Assembly: GCA_964547485.1 (NCBI GenBank)
Contig: CAZJNU010000003.1
Span: 1-64,000 of the forward strand
DNA from: JACJWR01 sp964547485
GTDB taxonomy: Bacteria; Actinomycetota; Actinomycetes; S36-B12; UBA10799
Direction: 5' to 3'
Length of the DNA: 64,000 nucleotides
Part shown: piece by piece, positions 30,277-38,686 of the stretch
Layout of the letters: every line of letters starts with the position of its first letter
Position numbering within the stretch: the stretch's first letter is position 1
Program-made: the position numbers and the translations under genes
Notes under the pieces: generated by a model
What the model was told of the DNA's origin: nothing
Seen by the model: only the letters and a program-made list of their open reading frames with translations
Database searches by the model: none

Positions 30277-31893
30277 ATGCGCCAGCTCGCAAGTTCGCGA
30301 ATCCCACCACTCTTCGCGGCAACGATGGTGATGCTGGCCGTGACCAGCTGTGGCGATTCCACTGGTCCAACGGTGTCGTCCTCGGCTTCGCCAGCGACAC
30401 CGGCCGCCGCTGCCGACCCGCTGTCGTGGTCAGCGGTGGACATTCCAAGTTCCCGCATCGACGCAGCGATCGACAGTCTCGACGGCATTGCCGAGAAGAC
30501 CATGAAGGAGACGGGCATCCCCGGCATGTCGATCGCCGTTGTCCGTAACGGCGAGGTCGTCTACGCCAAGGGCCTCGGAGTTCGCAAGGTGGGCACCACG
30601 GATGGCGTCAACGCCGACACCATCTTTCAGGTGGCCTCCGTATCGAAGCCCATCGGCGCCAGCGTGGTCGCCTCAGTCGTCGGCACCGGCAAAGTGGCCT
30701 GGACCGATCCGGTCAGCAAGTACCTTCCTGACTTCGCACTGTCGGACCCGTACGTGACCAAGAACGCCACAATCGGAGACCTGTACGCGATGCGATCCGG
30801 GCTGCCTGCTGAGGCTGGCGACACCCTGGAGTGGATGGGCTACAACCGGGAACAGGTACTGCAACGACTGCGATACCTGCCGCTGACGCCTTTCCGAGCC
30901 GAGTACCACTACACGAACTTCGGCCTCACCGCAGGCGCCCAGGCAGTCGCCAACGCAGTCGGCACCCCATGGGAAGCGCTATCCAAGCAGCGGCTGTACG
31001 AACCACTCGGGATGACGCGCACCAGCTCGAATTACGCGGAGTTCCTGACGTCCGACAATCGGGCGACCTTGCACAGCAAAGTAAACGGGGAGTACGGGGC
31101 CCACGAGATCCGCGACCCGCAGGCACAATCCCCCGCGGGCGGCGTGAGTACCAGCGCCAATGACATGGCCAAGTGGATGATCATGGAGCTCGGTCAGGGC
31201 AAGTACCAGGGCAAGCAGGTGGTGTCCGCGGAGGCGCTACAGGAGTCGCTGGTACCGCGGATGACCACTCGGGCGGCGACTGAGCCGACGCAGCGATCCG
31301 GCCAGATCGGCTACGGAATCCTCGTCGACACGGACAGCACCGGTCGGATCCGATACTCCTTCAGCGGCGCCTTCGATGTCGGTGCCGCCACAACCTTCAC
31401 GCTGTTGCCATCGGAGAACCTCGGGATCTCGGTGTTCACCAACGCGGCCCCGATCGGCGCCGCCGAGGCAGTCAGCTATGAATTCCTGGACCGGGCGGAA
31501 ATCGGGAGCAGCAGCCAGGATTGGCTGGCGGTGATGGGGAAGGTGTACGAATCCATGGACAGCATGCCGACGCCACCGCCTCCACCTGCTGCACCGGCTC
31601 CACCCGCGCCGCTCACCGACTACACCGGCGTCTACACCAACACCTTCTACGGTCCGGCGACGGTCACGGTTGAAGGAGCGGGTTTGGTTGCGAAGTTCGG
31701 GCCGGCTGCTCGCAGCTTCCCGTTGCGCCCCTACGACGGCAACACGTTCTCCGCACAAGTCCCCTATTCGGACGTCTGGCTACCTTCAGTCACCTTCACC
31801 GCGCCCGCGGGGGGTCCGGCCACCAGCGTGAAGTTCGATCAGTTCGGCGACGCGGGTCAGGGCACCTTCACCCGCGCGGCACCGTCTCCGTGA
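30277..31893 (+). CDS. Beta-lactamase-fold serine hydrolase lipoprotein
   Basis: 538 residues. Lipoprotein signal with lipobox AVTSC (Cys25). The beta-lactamase/class C penicillin-binding-like domain (about 60-420) has SVSK (Ser121 nucleophile, Lys124) and YTN in YHYTNFGL; the third motif is probably within YSFSGAFDVGAATTF. A Pro-rich linker follows (MPTPPPPPAAPAPPAP), then a small beta domain (about 445-538). Relatives include D-aminopeptidases, esterases and peptidoglycan carboxypeptidases; true beta-lactamase activity is not implied. ATG 30277 has a strong GGAGG site 7 bases upstream. Extracytoplasmic, membrane-anchored. Confidence 0.86.
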   Translation: MRQLASSRIPPLFAATMVMLAVTSCGDSTGPTVSSSASPATPAAAADPLSWSAVDIPSSRIDAAIDSLDGIAEKTMKETGIPGMSIAVVRNGEVVYAKGLGVRKVGTTDGVNADTIFQVASVSKPIGASVVASVVGTGKVAWTDPVSKYLPDFALSDPYVTKNATIGDLYAMRSGLPAEAGDTLEWMGYNREQVLQRLRYLPLTPFRAEYHYTNFGLTAGAQAVANAVGTPWEALSKQRLYEPLGMTRTSSNYAEFLTSDNRATLHSKVNGEYGAHEIRDPQAQSPAGGVSTSANDMAKWMIMELGQGKYQGKQVVSAEALQESLVPRMTTRAATEPTQRSGQIGYGILVDTDSTGRIRYSFSGAFDVGAATTFTLLPSENLGISVFTNAAPIGAAEAVSYEFLDRAEIGSSSQDWLAVMGKVYESMDSMPTPPPPPAAPAPPAPLTDYTGVYTNTFYGPATVTVEGAGLVAKFGPAARSFPLRPYDGNTFSAQVPYSDVWLPSVTFTAPAGGPATSVKFDQFGDAGQGTFTRAAPSP

Positions 31894-32053
31894 CCGCCGC
31901 CATCAAGATGACAGCGGTGGCGGAGCGAAGTCCCCTTGAAGACGCGAGTTCGCCGACGGGCTGAGCCGGGCGCCTGACACCGCAACGCCGTTCCCCTGAA
32001 TCCGCAGAACGCAGGAACTAGCGTGACTACCGGAAGCGAGGGGAGAAACGGCC

Positions 32054-32914
32054 ATGGACACGATCGTCGAGTGGGCGCAGGTGGCCGTCTCCTGGCTGCT
32101 GGTGCAGTTCGTCGACTTCTACGCGGCCATCTTCGGCCTGGCCAGTGGTCATACCTGGACGCTCGCCTTCGTCTCAATGGCCCTGCTGGTGACCGTGCTG
32201 CTGGCCTATCCGACGCGACGCCAACTCGAGATGCAGAGGCTCACCTGGGAGATCACCCCGGTCACGATGAAAGTCGCGAAGGCGTACAAACACGACAAGG
32301 CCAAGGGGAACGCGGAACGCCGCCGGATCCAGCGGCACTTCGGCTTCAGCATTTGGTGGCAACTGGTGCCGACGTTCCTATCTCTTGCGGTGTTCCTCGC
32401 TCTCAACTCGGTGGTTGAGGGCCTGGCGACTGACTCTGCCGAGGGTGTCTTCACCTGGACGCAGTATGAGGGTTATGTGGACGCCGCACAGAAGGCCACC
32501 TTCCTGGGGGTGCCGTACCCAACCGGGCTGCAGACGATCGGGCAAAGCCCGACGCCGTGGCTGTCCGTCGTGGTGATCTTGGCGCTGTTGGCGCTGATGA
32601 TCCCTGTGAACGCGACCCTGCAACGGCAGATCAATGGACCGCTCGCCACGAACAAGTGGATGCGCCGGCAGCAACGAATCTCGCTGTACGCGCAGCCATT
32701 CGTTCTGCTGATGCTGGTCGTCGCTTTCAACGTGGCTGTGGGAGTGATGGTGTTCCAACTCGCCGGTGACCTGTTCTCCCTGGGTATCCAGACGTGGCTC
32801 CTGCGTCGTCGCCCGATACCCCCGATCGATACCGAATGGCTGAATCGCGTGGTTGCCGAGCTACCTGATGCCAGCTCAGGTGTTGGTGGCGATCGCACTG
32901 GAGGAGGTCAATAG
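32054..32914 (+). CDS. YidC/Oxa1-like membrane protein
   Basis: 286 residues with five hydrophobic segments. EMQRLTWEITPVTMKVAKAYKHDKAKGNAERRRIQRHFGFSIWWQLVPTFLSLAVFLAL has the YidC layout: a cytoplasmic charged hairpin of helices followed by the membrane helix with a proline. The C-terminal helices (ISLYAQPFVLLMLVVAFNVAVGVMVFQLAGDLFSLGIQTWLL) match the last part of the insertase core. It lacks the large periplasmic domain of proteobacterial YidC. Likely an accessory insertase paralogue rather than the housekeeping copy, since the rpmH-rnpA neighbourhood is absent. Start supported by GAAGCGAGGGGAG upstream. Confidence 0.7.
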   Translation: MDTIVEWAQVAVSWLLVQFVDFYAAIFGLASGHTWTLAFVSMALLVTVLLAYPTRRQLEMQRLTWEITPVTMKVAKAYKHDKAKGNAERRRIQRHFGFSIWWQLVPTFLSLAVFLALNSVVEGLATDSAEGVFTWTQYEGYVDAAQKATFLGVPYPTGLQTIGQSPTPWLSVVVILALLALMIPVNATLQRQINGPLATNKWMRRQQRISLYAQPFVLLMLVVAFNVAVGVMVFQLAGDLFSLGIQTWLLRRRPIPPIDTEWLNRVVAELPDASSGVGGDRTGGGQ

Positions 32915-32924
32915 TCAAGGCGTT

Positions 32925-32968
32925 CCATGTCAGGTTTCTGCGCGGCCCATCTCAGGTTTCTGCGCGGC
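32925..32968. repeat. 22-bp direct tandem repeat
   Basis: Two adjacent copies beginning CCAT(G/C)TCAGGTTTCTGCG and ending CGGC, 21 of 22 bases identical, 11 bases past the YidC-like stop. Function unknown; could be an element scar or a binding site. Confidence 0.8.
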
Positions 32969-33041
32969 TGAATTCGACTGAGCCGGGTCCGGCGTGTCAA
33001 CAGCCTTCTCGATGCGCTCGGCTGAACGCTGCTCACCCGAT

Positions 33042-33584
33042 CTAGGAACCGAAAGGCAGCGAGAACCTCTGCCGCCAACCCATGCCGGTGAGCAGGAACA
33101 CGCTGACCTCGGTCAGCCGTGCACCGATAGGAAGTAGCGGTTCAAGTTCGTCCGCAATCTGGCGCACCGAGGCGTCGTCATCCCTGTGTACAAGCGTCAG
33201 GTGCGGAACGATGTCGACGTGATTACCTGCGTAGGGCCGCAATTGCGGCCAGATCTCGGTGACCCGTTCAGTCAGGACTCGTACCTTGTCCGCGGGGGAC
33301 GGGGCGAGGTAGACAACGCCGGGAAACGTCGCGATCGAAGTGAACGAGACGTCGAATTTGCGCGTTCGCCCACACAGATCGGCAAGCTGGGAACGAACCT
33401 CAACCGTCACCTCCGAGCTGTTCAAAAAGGGGTACATGACAGTGAGGTGGGCGGGCATTCGCCCTGAAGTCGGACGATCGGGTCGATCGCGCCAGCGAGC
33501 GACGATGGGTTGCAGCGCAGGCACCGGGATGACGAGGGCGCACGTTAAGCCTCCGATGGTTTCACGTGCGATCCGGTGCTCCAC
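33042..33584 (-). CDS. 2'-5' RNA ligase / cyclic phosphodiesterase superfamily protein
   Basis: 180 residues with the two diagnostic HxT motifs, HLT at 46-48 (MPAHLTVMYPF) and HLT at 128-130 (VPHLTLVHRD), at the normal spacing. The 2H phosphoesterase fold acts on 2',3'-cyclic or 2'-5'-linked nucleotide phosphates. Cytosolic. GTG start at 33584 is supported by GAGGG about 8 bases upstream. The gene is isolated between the YidC-like gene (convergent) and the permease relic. Confidence 0.82.
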   Translation of the reverse strand: MEHRIARETIGGLTCALVIPVPALQPIVARWRDRPDRPTSGRMPAHLTVMYPFLNSSEVTVEVRSQLADLCGRTRKFDVSFTSIATFPGVVYLAPSPADKVRVLTERVTEIWPQLRPYAGNHVDIVPHLTLVHRDDDASVRQIADELEPLLPIGARLTEVSVFLLTGMGWRQRFSLPFGS

Positions 33585-33613
33585 GCTCTTACCCTCGCAG
33601 GTGACTGGGCTGC

Positions 33614-33756
33614 CTACTCATACGTGATTGCGCGCAGCACATCGAGTCGGGCGGGCTGGCGCGCCGGCAATGCGGCGGCCACCACTCCCGCAATCGCTGC
33701 GACAAGGATCCAACCGGCCATCTGGCCGATGGGTAGCGAGAAGGTGGCGAAGCGTC
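33614..33756 (-). pseudogene. FtsX/MacB-type ABC permease C-terminal relic
   Basis: About 47 codons ending at TAG read RFATFSLPIGQMAGWILVAA, then IAGVVAAALPARQPARLDVLRAITYE. The last helix followed by ALPARxxARLDVLRAI is the hallmark end of FtsX-like permeases. It begins directly at the Hsp20 stop, so the rest of the permease gene has been deleted or replaced. Confidence 0.7.
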
Positions 33757-34227
33757 CTACTCAGAGGCTAGGACGGACGAGTCGGACTCTGTCGAATTCG
33801 GACCGGTTCGGACCTGGATCCGCGCCGGACGATGGGCTGCGACCAGGGCAGACAACTTGATCCGCAGGATGCCTTCCTGACAGTCGGCCTCGACAGCATC
33901 GGCGTCGATTCGCGTCCCGAGTTTGAATTCTCGTCGGAAGGTGCCCGAGCGCATCTCGTTGACTACGACCTTCTTCTCCTCACCGACATCGGTCATATCG
34001 CGCCGACCCGACACGACCAGCGTGTCGTCGAGAACCTCGACCGCGATGTCCTCGGGCTTCGTACCGCGCACCTCCACGTCGACGTAGACGTCGTCGCCGT
34101 CCTGGACGAAGCGAGCCGCCGGTGTCCAGGCGACAGCGAGTTGGTTTCCGAAGGCGTCACGGATCATGGCGTCGAATTGTGAGTCGAGCCGGTTGCGACG
34201 GACGGCGAACTGGGGGTGCATTGCCAT
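33757..34227 (-). CDS. Small heat-shock protein Hsp20 (alpha-crystallin)
   Basis: 156 residues. The alpha-crystallin domain (about 35-130) is shown by ARFVQDGDDVYVDVEVRGTKPEDIAVEVLDDTLVVSGRR and the GTFRREFKLGTRIDADAVEADCQEGILRIKL block; the I-x-V type tail motif is in ARIQVRT. It acts as an ATP-independent holdase chaperone. ATG 34227 follows an AGGAGA ribosome site by 7 bases. A CIRCE element lies in the leader, so HrcA repression is expected, with induction by heat. Confidence 0.93.
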   Translation of the reverse strand: MAMHPQFAVRRNRLDSQFDAMIRDAFGNQLAVAWTPAARFVQDGDDVYVDVEVRGTKPEDIAVEVLDDTLVVSGRRDMTDVGEEKKVVVNEMRSGTFRREFKLGTRIDADAVEADCQEGILRIKLSALVAAHRPARIQVRTGPNSTESDSSVLASE

Positions 34228-34248
34228 GTTTGGATCTCCTCTCAATGG

Positions 34249-34275
34249 TTGGCACTCTGTGCCTGAGAGTGCTAA
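34249..34275. promoter_or_regulatory. CIRCE operator (HrcA box) of hsp20
   Basis: Reading on the minus strand: TTAGCACTC-N9-GAGTGCCAA, one base off the consensus TTAGCACTC-N9-GAGTGCTAA. It lies 21 bases upstream of the hsp20 ATG. Confidence 0.92.
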
Positions 34276-34324
34276 CACAGGCGCATTTCGTCGGCATTTC
34301 TGCCTCTGATGCGGGCACGACCCT

Positions 34325-34343
34325 TGTTCGCTGACAGCGAACA
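34325..34343. promoter_or_regulatory. 19-bp palindrome between hsp20 and the CBM2 gene
   Basis: TGTTCGCTG-A-CAGCGAACA, perfect 9-bp arms around one base. Regulator unknown; it does not match the CIRCE or the actinobacterial LexA consensus. Confidence 0.5.
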
Positions 34344-34556
34344 TGTTCCCGCTAATGGGGGATACCGCGCAACGAAATTTTGTGATTCAAGGACGCTGGG
34401 CAGACAATAGTCACGATGTTGGGTCCCGGCGAGAAGAATCTTGCGGATCCTTGTGAGCGTGGGGATCGCCGCCACGAGCGTGGGGACGCAGAGTGGCGAC
34501 GCGGACAAAGGCCAGAACAGGTGCTGCACGAGACAGCGGCCAATGCGAAACGGGAG

Positions 34557-36746
34557 ATGACAACGGGTATGACCCACAGCAGTAGGAAGTTCAACAACGC
34601 AGGGAAAGCCTCTCTAGGGGTGCTGACAGCGATCGCGTTGGCCGGCACGGGACTGCTCAGTCTCAGCCCCGCAGCTGCGGCCGACGACATCGTCTTGACG
34701 TGGCGCGTCACAGACTCCTGGACCGGCGGCGCGACCGTTGACGCCACACTCAGCAACCGTTCGGCTGCTGCCGTGTCCACCTGGAGCGTCGCCATCAGCG
34801 GAGGTCCGCAGTTCGTCTCCGCCTGGAATGCGACACGTTCCTCAGCCACCACCGTCACCGCGCCAGGCTGGGCCAGCAACCTGCCCGCAGGGTCGTCGGT
34901 GGCGTTCGGCGCATCGATGAACTCCAATGCTGCGCCCACCGGCTGCAGCGTTCCGGGGCACGTGTGCCGGGTCGTCAGCACTGCCCCCACGCCCACGCCC
35001 ACGCCGACCACCACTCCGGCTCCGACGCCCACGCAGACCCCCACCCCCACGCCCATGCCAACTCAGCCTCAGCCCGGCCCCGGGAACCTGCCGACACCGG
35101 TTCATTTCACTCCCACAAGCACCGCGAGCGGCACGTTGACCTATCACACCGCGTTGCCCTATCCGACCGGCACGAACGACAAGTTGGTGCTGTCGTCGAA
35201 CTACACCGACCTGATCATCAGCAACTACGTCTCGGGCGCACTGCTGGCCAAGCTCTTGCGCGACAAGGAGCCCGGCCTGGCGCTCAACCGTGACTACATC
35301 TACGGCACCATGTTCGCCCAACTCCTGCAGGAGAACATCAACACGGGCGGCTACAACGCCACGACCGACTGGATCAACCCGACCGCAACCGAACGGACCC
35401 AGCTGCTGGCCTCAGGGCAGGGCGGCCCCTATCAGATCAACGACTACTCGAAGCGGTTGGAGACGCCAGCGGGGATCGGACTGATCAACTACGTCGCCCT
35501 CCAGAAGGGACTGGGCTACACCGTCGAGGATCAGGACAGCGGAAAGCAGACGGCCAGCGTCGGTCCGTCCTCGCTGGACGAGAAGTACTTCGGTCCGATG
35601 GCCGCGGCCTACTTCCACCTCAACGACACCAACCGGCTGGCGATGAACAATGCCGATTCCTGGGGTCCGCAATACGCCACGTATGGGCAGTGCATGACCA
35701 ACCTGAAGAATGCCAAGTCCGAGCAGGCACCGTTCAACAACTACGACATGATCCTCAACGCCGCCTACAACGCCGGCACCTACTCAAGGATCCTGGGCGA
35801 CTACTTCAGGATCTGCGCCGGCCAATTCGGTACCGGCGCGGCGGCCACTCAGGTGAAGTCCCTGGCCGACTACTCGCTGAGCGACAAGGACTACCAGGCG
35901 GCCATCGGAACGGCGGAATCGGTGGGCTCGACCTTCATCCTCTACCCCCGACAGGTGCGGCTGTACCTGGACCAGATGTACAACCAGAGTTCCTTCCCCT
36001 CCCCCGCCATCACGGGCGACACGAAGATCGATCTCTCGGTGACCGACATCCGCTACGTGTTTGCCAACGCCATGGGAACGCTCGCCTATCAAGGACCCAA
36101 CAGCAGTTACTCCTACGTGGCGCTGGCCGATAGCAATGCAGCATTCCAGTCGGCGCTCACCGCAACCGGACTGACGTCCAGCTCCCGGCTGAACATCTCG
36201 ACTGCCGCTGGACGGACCGCGTTCTTCAACCTGCTGGATGCAGCCATCGCCAATCTGTCGAGCCGGGTGGGTAGCAACTTCGGCGGCGTCACGCAGACAA
36301 CGATCAACGGACCCACTCCGACTCCAACCCCGACGCCGACACCCACCCCGACGCCCACGCCCACGCCCACCCCCACGCCGACGCCCACCCCGACGCCCAC
36401 CCCGACGCCGACCTCGAACGGCGCAATCGGCGTGAGGCTGACCAACGTGTCCGATTGGGGCACTGGCCGGACCATGGACGTTGCCGTGACCAACACCGGT
36501 GGGACTGCGTCGACCTCATGGACGGTGTCCTTCGCTTGGCCGCGAGACATCTCACCGTGGAATGCCACCCGGCTGTCCTATGCCGGTGGACGAGTCACCC
36601 TGGGCAACGCTGCATGGAACGGAACATTGGCGCGCGGAGCGTCCACCACGTTCGGGTTCTCCGACTCGTCACCCAGTCAGCCGAAGCCGACCAGTTGCAC
36701 CGCGACCATGAACGGCACCCCGGTGGCCTGCACCCTCACGCCGTAG
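34557..36746 (+). CDS. Secreted cellulose-binding protein: CBM2 - lysozyme-like domain - CBM2
   Basis: About 729 residues (ATG 34557; ATG 34569 possible). Signal peptide to about residue 44 (SPAAAA-DD), CBM2 (about 47-140, WNATRSS, final Cys pair), PT linker, a central region of about 400 residues, second PT linker (about 586-621) and C-terminal CBM2 (about 622-729, PWNATRLSY, CTATMNGTPVACTL). The centre has an early Glu in LLQENINTGG, GGPYQINDYSKR and ILNAAYNAGTYSRIL. The GPYQI and AAYNAG blocks are typical of lytic transglycosylase/lysozyme-like folds, so a glycosidase on chitin, chitosan or peptidoglycan is possible (inference). CBM2 modules bind cellulose or chitin. Confidence 0.75.
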   Translation: MTTGMTHSSRKFNNAGKASLGVLTAIALAGTGLLSLSPAAAADDIVLTWRVTDSWTGGATVDATLSNRSAAAVSTWSVAISGGPQFVSAWNATRSSATTVTAPGWASNLPAGSSVAFGASMNSNAAPTGCSVPGHVCRVVSTAPTPTPTPTTTPAPTPTQTPTPTPMPTQPQPGPGNLPTPVHFTPTSTASGTLTYHTALPYPTGTNDKLVLSSNYTDLIISNYVSGALLAKLLRDKEPGLALNRDYIYGTMFAQLLQENINTGGYNATTDWINPTATERTQLLASGQGGPYQINDYSKRLETPAGIGLINYVALQKGLGYTVEDQDSGKQTASVGPSSLDEKYFGPMAAAYFHLNDTNRLAMNNADSWGPQYATYGQCMTNLKNAKSEQAPFNNYDMILNAAYNAGTYSRILGDYFRICAGQFGTGAAATQVKSLADYSLSDKDYQAAIGTAESVGSTFILYPRQVRLYLDQMYNQSSFPSPAITGDTKIDLSVTDIRYVFANAMGTLAYQGPNSSYSYVALADSNAAFQSALTATGLTSSSRLNISTAAGRTAFFNLLDAAIANLSSRVGSNFGGVTQTTINGPTPTPTPTPTPTPTPTPTPTPTPTPTPTPTPTPTSNGAIGVRLTNVSDWGTGRTMDVAVTNTGGTASTSWTVSFAWPRDISPWNATRLSYAGGRVTLGNAAWNGTLARGASTTFGFSDSSPSQPKPTSCTATMNGTPVACTLTP
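36313..36416 (+). repeat. PT-linker microsatellite 4
   Basis: CCGACG/CCCACG hexamers encode a Pro-Thr linker of about 35 residues before the C-terminal CBM2. Confidence 0.9.
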
Positions 36747-36890
36747 CCGAGGGACCCCCTAAGGCGCGGCAACTGGTGAGGTGAGCGCGTCTACCACGCT
36801 CTCTCTGACCTAACTCGCCACCTCGGTAGCCTGACAAACCAGCCTGACTGCCGCCTGGCAAGTAGCCTCGCGGGGTGCACCACCCCTAGC

Positions 36891-37613
36891 ATGGAGTGCA
36901 TGGCACAGCCTGAATCGCAAGCCGAACCGACCGAGAAGATCAAAGTCAAAGGCGTTTCGCCACTGATGATCTTCTACGGCTTCATTCCGTACATCATCAT
37001 GTCGCTGTTCTCAGGACCGAACACTTTCCTGCTCGTCACCTCGATCTCCGTTCTGATGTCGGCGGCCTGGATGGTCTTCGGCCTGTTGCAGCACCGTGGC
37101 TTGCACCAACTCTCCACGGTGGGCACCATCGTGTTCGGGTCGATGCTGCTGCTGGCGTTCGTCAACCCTGCCTGGGACGCCTGGATTCGAAACTGGTCAG
37201 GCACCATCGCCGAGATCTCGCTGGTGTTGACGGCATTCATCGGCATCCTGGTGAAGAAGCCGTTCACCCTGTACTACGCCAAGCTCAGCGTCGACCAAGT
37301 CCAGTGGGAGAACAACCCCCTGTTCCGAGCCGGCGTCGTCAAGGTGAGCCAGACGATCACGGCGGTCTGGGGATTGTCCTTCCTCGTCGGAGTGGCCTGC
37401 GACTTCGCCCCCGGTGACCTCAAGAACAACATCATCTTCACCTGGATCATCCCGCTGCTTGCCATGTTCGGAGCCATCAGATTCACCACGTGGTACCCCG
37501 AATACCGTCGACAGAAGGCCTACGCCGAGCACCCGGAAATCGTCGAGCAACACCGCGCCATCGCCGAGCAGGCTCAGGCTGCGGCGACCGAGGAGCCCGA
37601 CACCTCGAAGTAG
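36891..37613 (+). CDS. Multi-pass membrane protein (VC0807-like)
   Basis: About 240 residues with five to six hydrophobic helices arranged as in VC0807-type or intracellular-septation-like proteins: LMIFYGFIPYIIMSLF, a second pair around 45-90, KKPFTLYYAKLSVDQVQW between helices, then two C-terminal helices and a charged tail with TTWYPEYRRQKAYAEHPEI. I am not certain of the family and give no function. The gene stands alone, 144 bases after the CBM2 gene. ATG at 36900 is an alternative start. Confidence 0.6.
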   Translation: MECMAQPESQAEPTEKIKVKGVSPLMIFYGFIPYIIMSLFSGPNTFLLVTSISVLMSAAWMVFGLLQHRGLHQLSTVGTIVFGSMLLLAFVNPAWDAWIRNWSGTIAEISLVLTAFIGILVKKPFTLYYAKLSVDQVQWENNPLFRAGVVKVSQTITAVWGLSFLVGVACDFAPGDLKNNIIFTWIIPLLAMFGAIRFTTWYPEYRRQKAYAEHPEIVEQHRAIAEQAQAAATEEPDTSK

Positions 37614-37674
37614 TGCCGAGGATCGCGCCGGGTCCGCGATGGTTCGGTGTCACTGGGGCAGGTCGACGTGCTGC

Positions 37675-37787
37675 TTGACAGGCGAACCCCGAACTTCTGC
37701 TGCTACCGTCTGCGCCTACACCGTCGGAATGACCTTCCGGTCGTTCTGCGTGCTAGATGCTAGATCGGCCCAATCGGAGGCAACCGA
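37675..37787 (+). promoter_or_regulatory. Promoter/leader of the nitrile hydratase-type operon
   Basis: TTGACA at 37675-37680 is followed by weak -10 candidates (TGCTGC at 37698 or TGCTAC at 37701). The leader has a tandem GCTAGAT-GCTAGAT and a GGAGG ribosome site about 8 bases before the ATG at 37788. Confidence 0.5.
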
Positions 37788-38615
37788 ATGCCAATGTCGT
37801 CTTTGCCCGAGGACATCAGCCAGTTACGCCCAGCGATGCACCAGCTCAGGGATTGGGTCTACGGCGACGAAGTCGATCACCGTCTCTTCGCGGCCTACAT
37901 GAAGACCGCCCATGACGTTGGCGGCGAACCGGATGCGCCGGTGAAGTACGTGGAGAAGGAAGAGGAGATCTGGGAACTCAACACGTTCATCACGTGTGAG
38001 GTTCTCGGGTGGCGAGGCATCTGGACCTCGGAGGAGCGCAGAAGACTCGGCAACGTCGATCTCGGGAAGACGCAGTACAGCGGACTGCCGTACTACGGTC
38101 GCTGGGTGCTCGCCATGTGCCGACTCCTCGTCGAGAAGCACCACATCACGCTGCGCGAGTTGACGGACCGGGCCGACGAGGTTCACCAACGGATCGAAGG
38201 TGACGACGCCGTCGGCAACCTGCAGGCCGAGCCCTCAGGCACTGGCGATGGCGCCGGCGTGAGGCGGAATGAGCACCACACCGACGCGATCGGCAAAGGC
38301 GACCCGCAGTGCTTCGCCGGGATGGCGGGCGACCCGCGCTTCTCGGTTGGCGAGTCGGTGCGGGTACGGACGATGCCCGCCCTCTTCTACACGCGGACCC
38401 CGGAGTACATGCGAGGTGTCACCGGGACGGTGGTCAGTTTGACGTACGAGAGCCTCGCCGCCGAGGACGAGGCCTTCGATCGCGAGGATCAACCCCCCGA
38501 GTGGTTCTACATCGTTCGCTTCAAGATGGACGACCTCTGGGATGGCTATGCGGGACCTGCCATCGACACCCTGCAGGCGGAGTTGGAGGAGCACTGGCTT
38601 GAGCCGGTGACGTGA
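37788..38615 (+). CDS. Nitrile hydratase/thiocyanate hydrolase beta-type subunit (fused beta-alpha)
   Basis: 275 residues. The N-terminal half (about 8-130) is the helical nitrile hydratase beta domain (MHQLRDWVYGDEVDHRLF, YYGRWVLAMCRLLVEK); a poorly conserved linker (about 131-185) leads to the SH3-like C-terminal half (RFSVGESVRVRTMPALFYTRTPEYMRG, WFYIVRFKMDDLW). In thiocyanate hydrolase these halves are separate beta and alpha subunits; here they are one chain as in nitrile hydratase. It forms the heterodimer interface around the metal site carried by the next gene product. Cytosolic. First gene of a four-gene operon. Confidence 0.85.
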   Translation: MPMSSLPEDISQLRPAMHQLRDWVYGDEVDHRLFAAYMKTAHDVGGEPDAPVKYVEKEEEIWELNTFITCEVLGWRGIWTSEERRRLGNVDLGKTQYSGLPYYGRWVLAMCRLLVEKHHITLRELTDRADEVHQRIEGDDAVGNLQAEPSGTGDGAGVRRNEHHTDAIGKGDPQCFAGMAGDPRFSVGESVRVRTMPALFYTRTPEYMRGVTGTVVSLTYESLAAEDEAFDREDQPPEWFYIVRFKMDDLWDGYAGPAIDTLQAELEEHWLEPVT

Positions 38616-38686
38616 AGACCACCTGAGCAGACCACCTTCGTTCCTAATCCCGAAGCCCTTTCGCAATCCCAGAGAGAGAAGCGTAG

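Noticed and set aside
34338..34349. CGAACATGTTCC as a LexA/SOS box
   Set aside because: The actinobacterial box needs four bases between GAAC and GTTC; here there are two. The wider palindrome at 34325-34343 explains the symmetry better.
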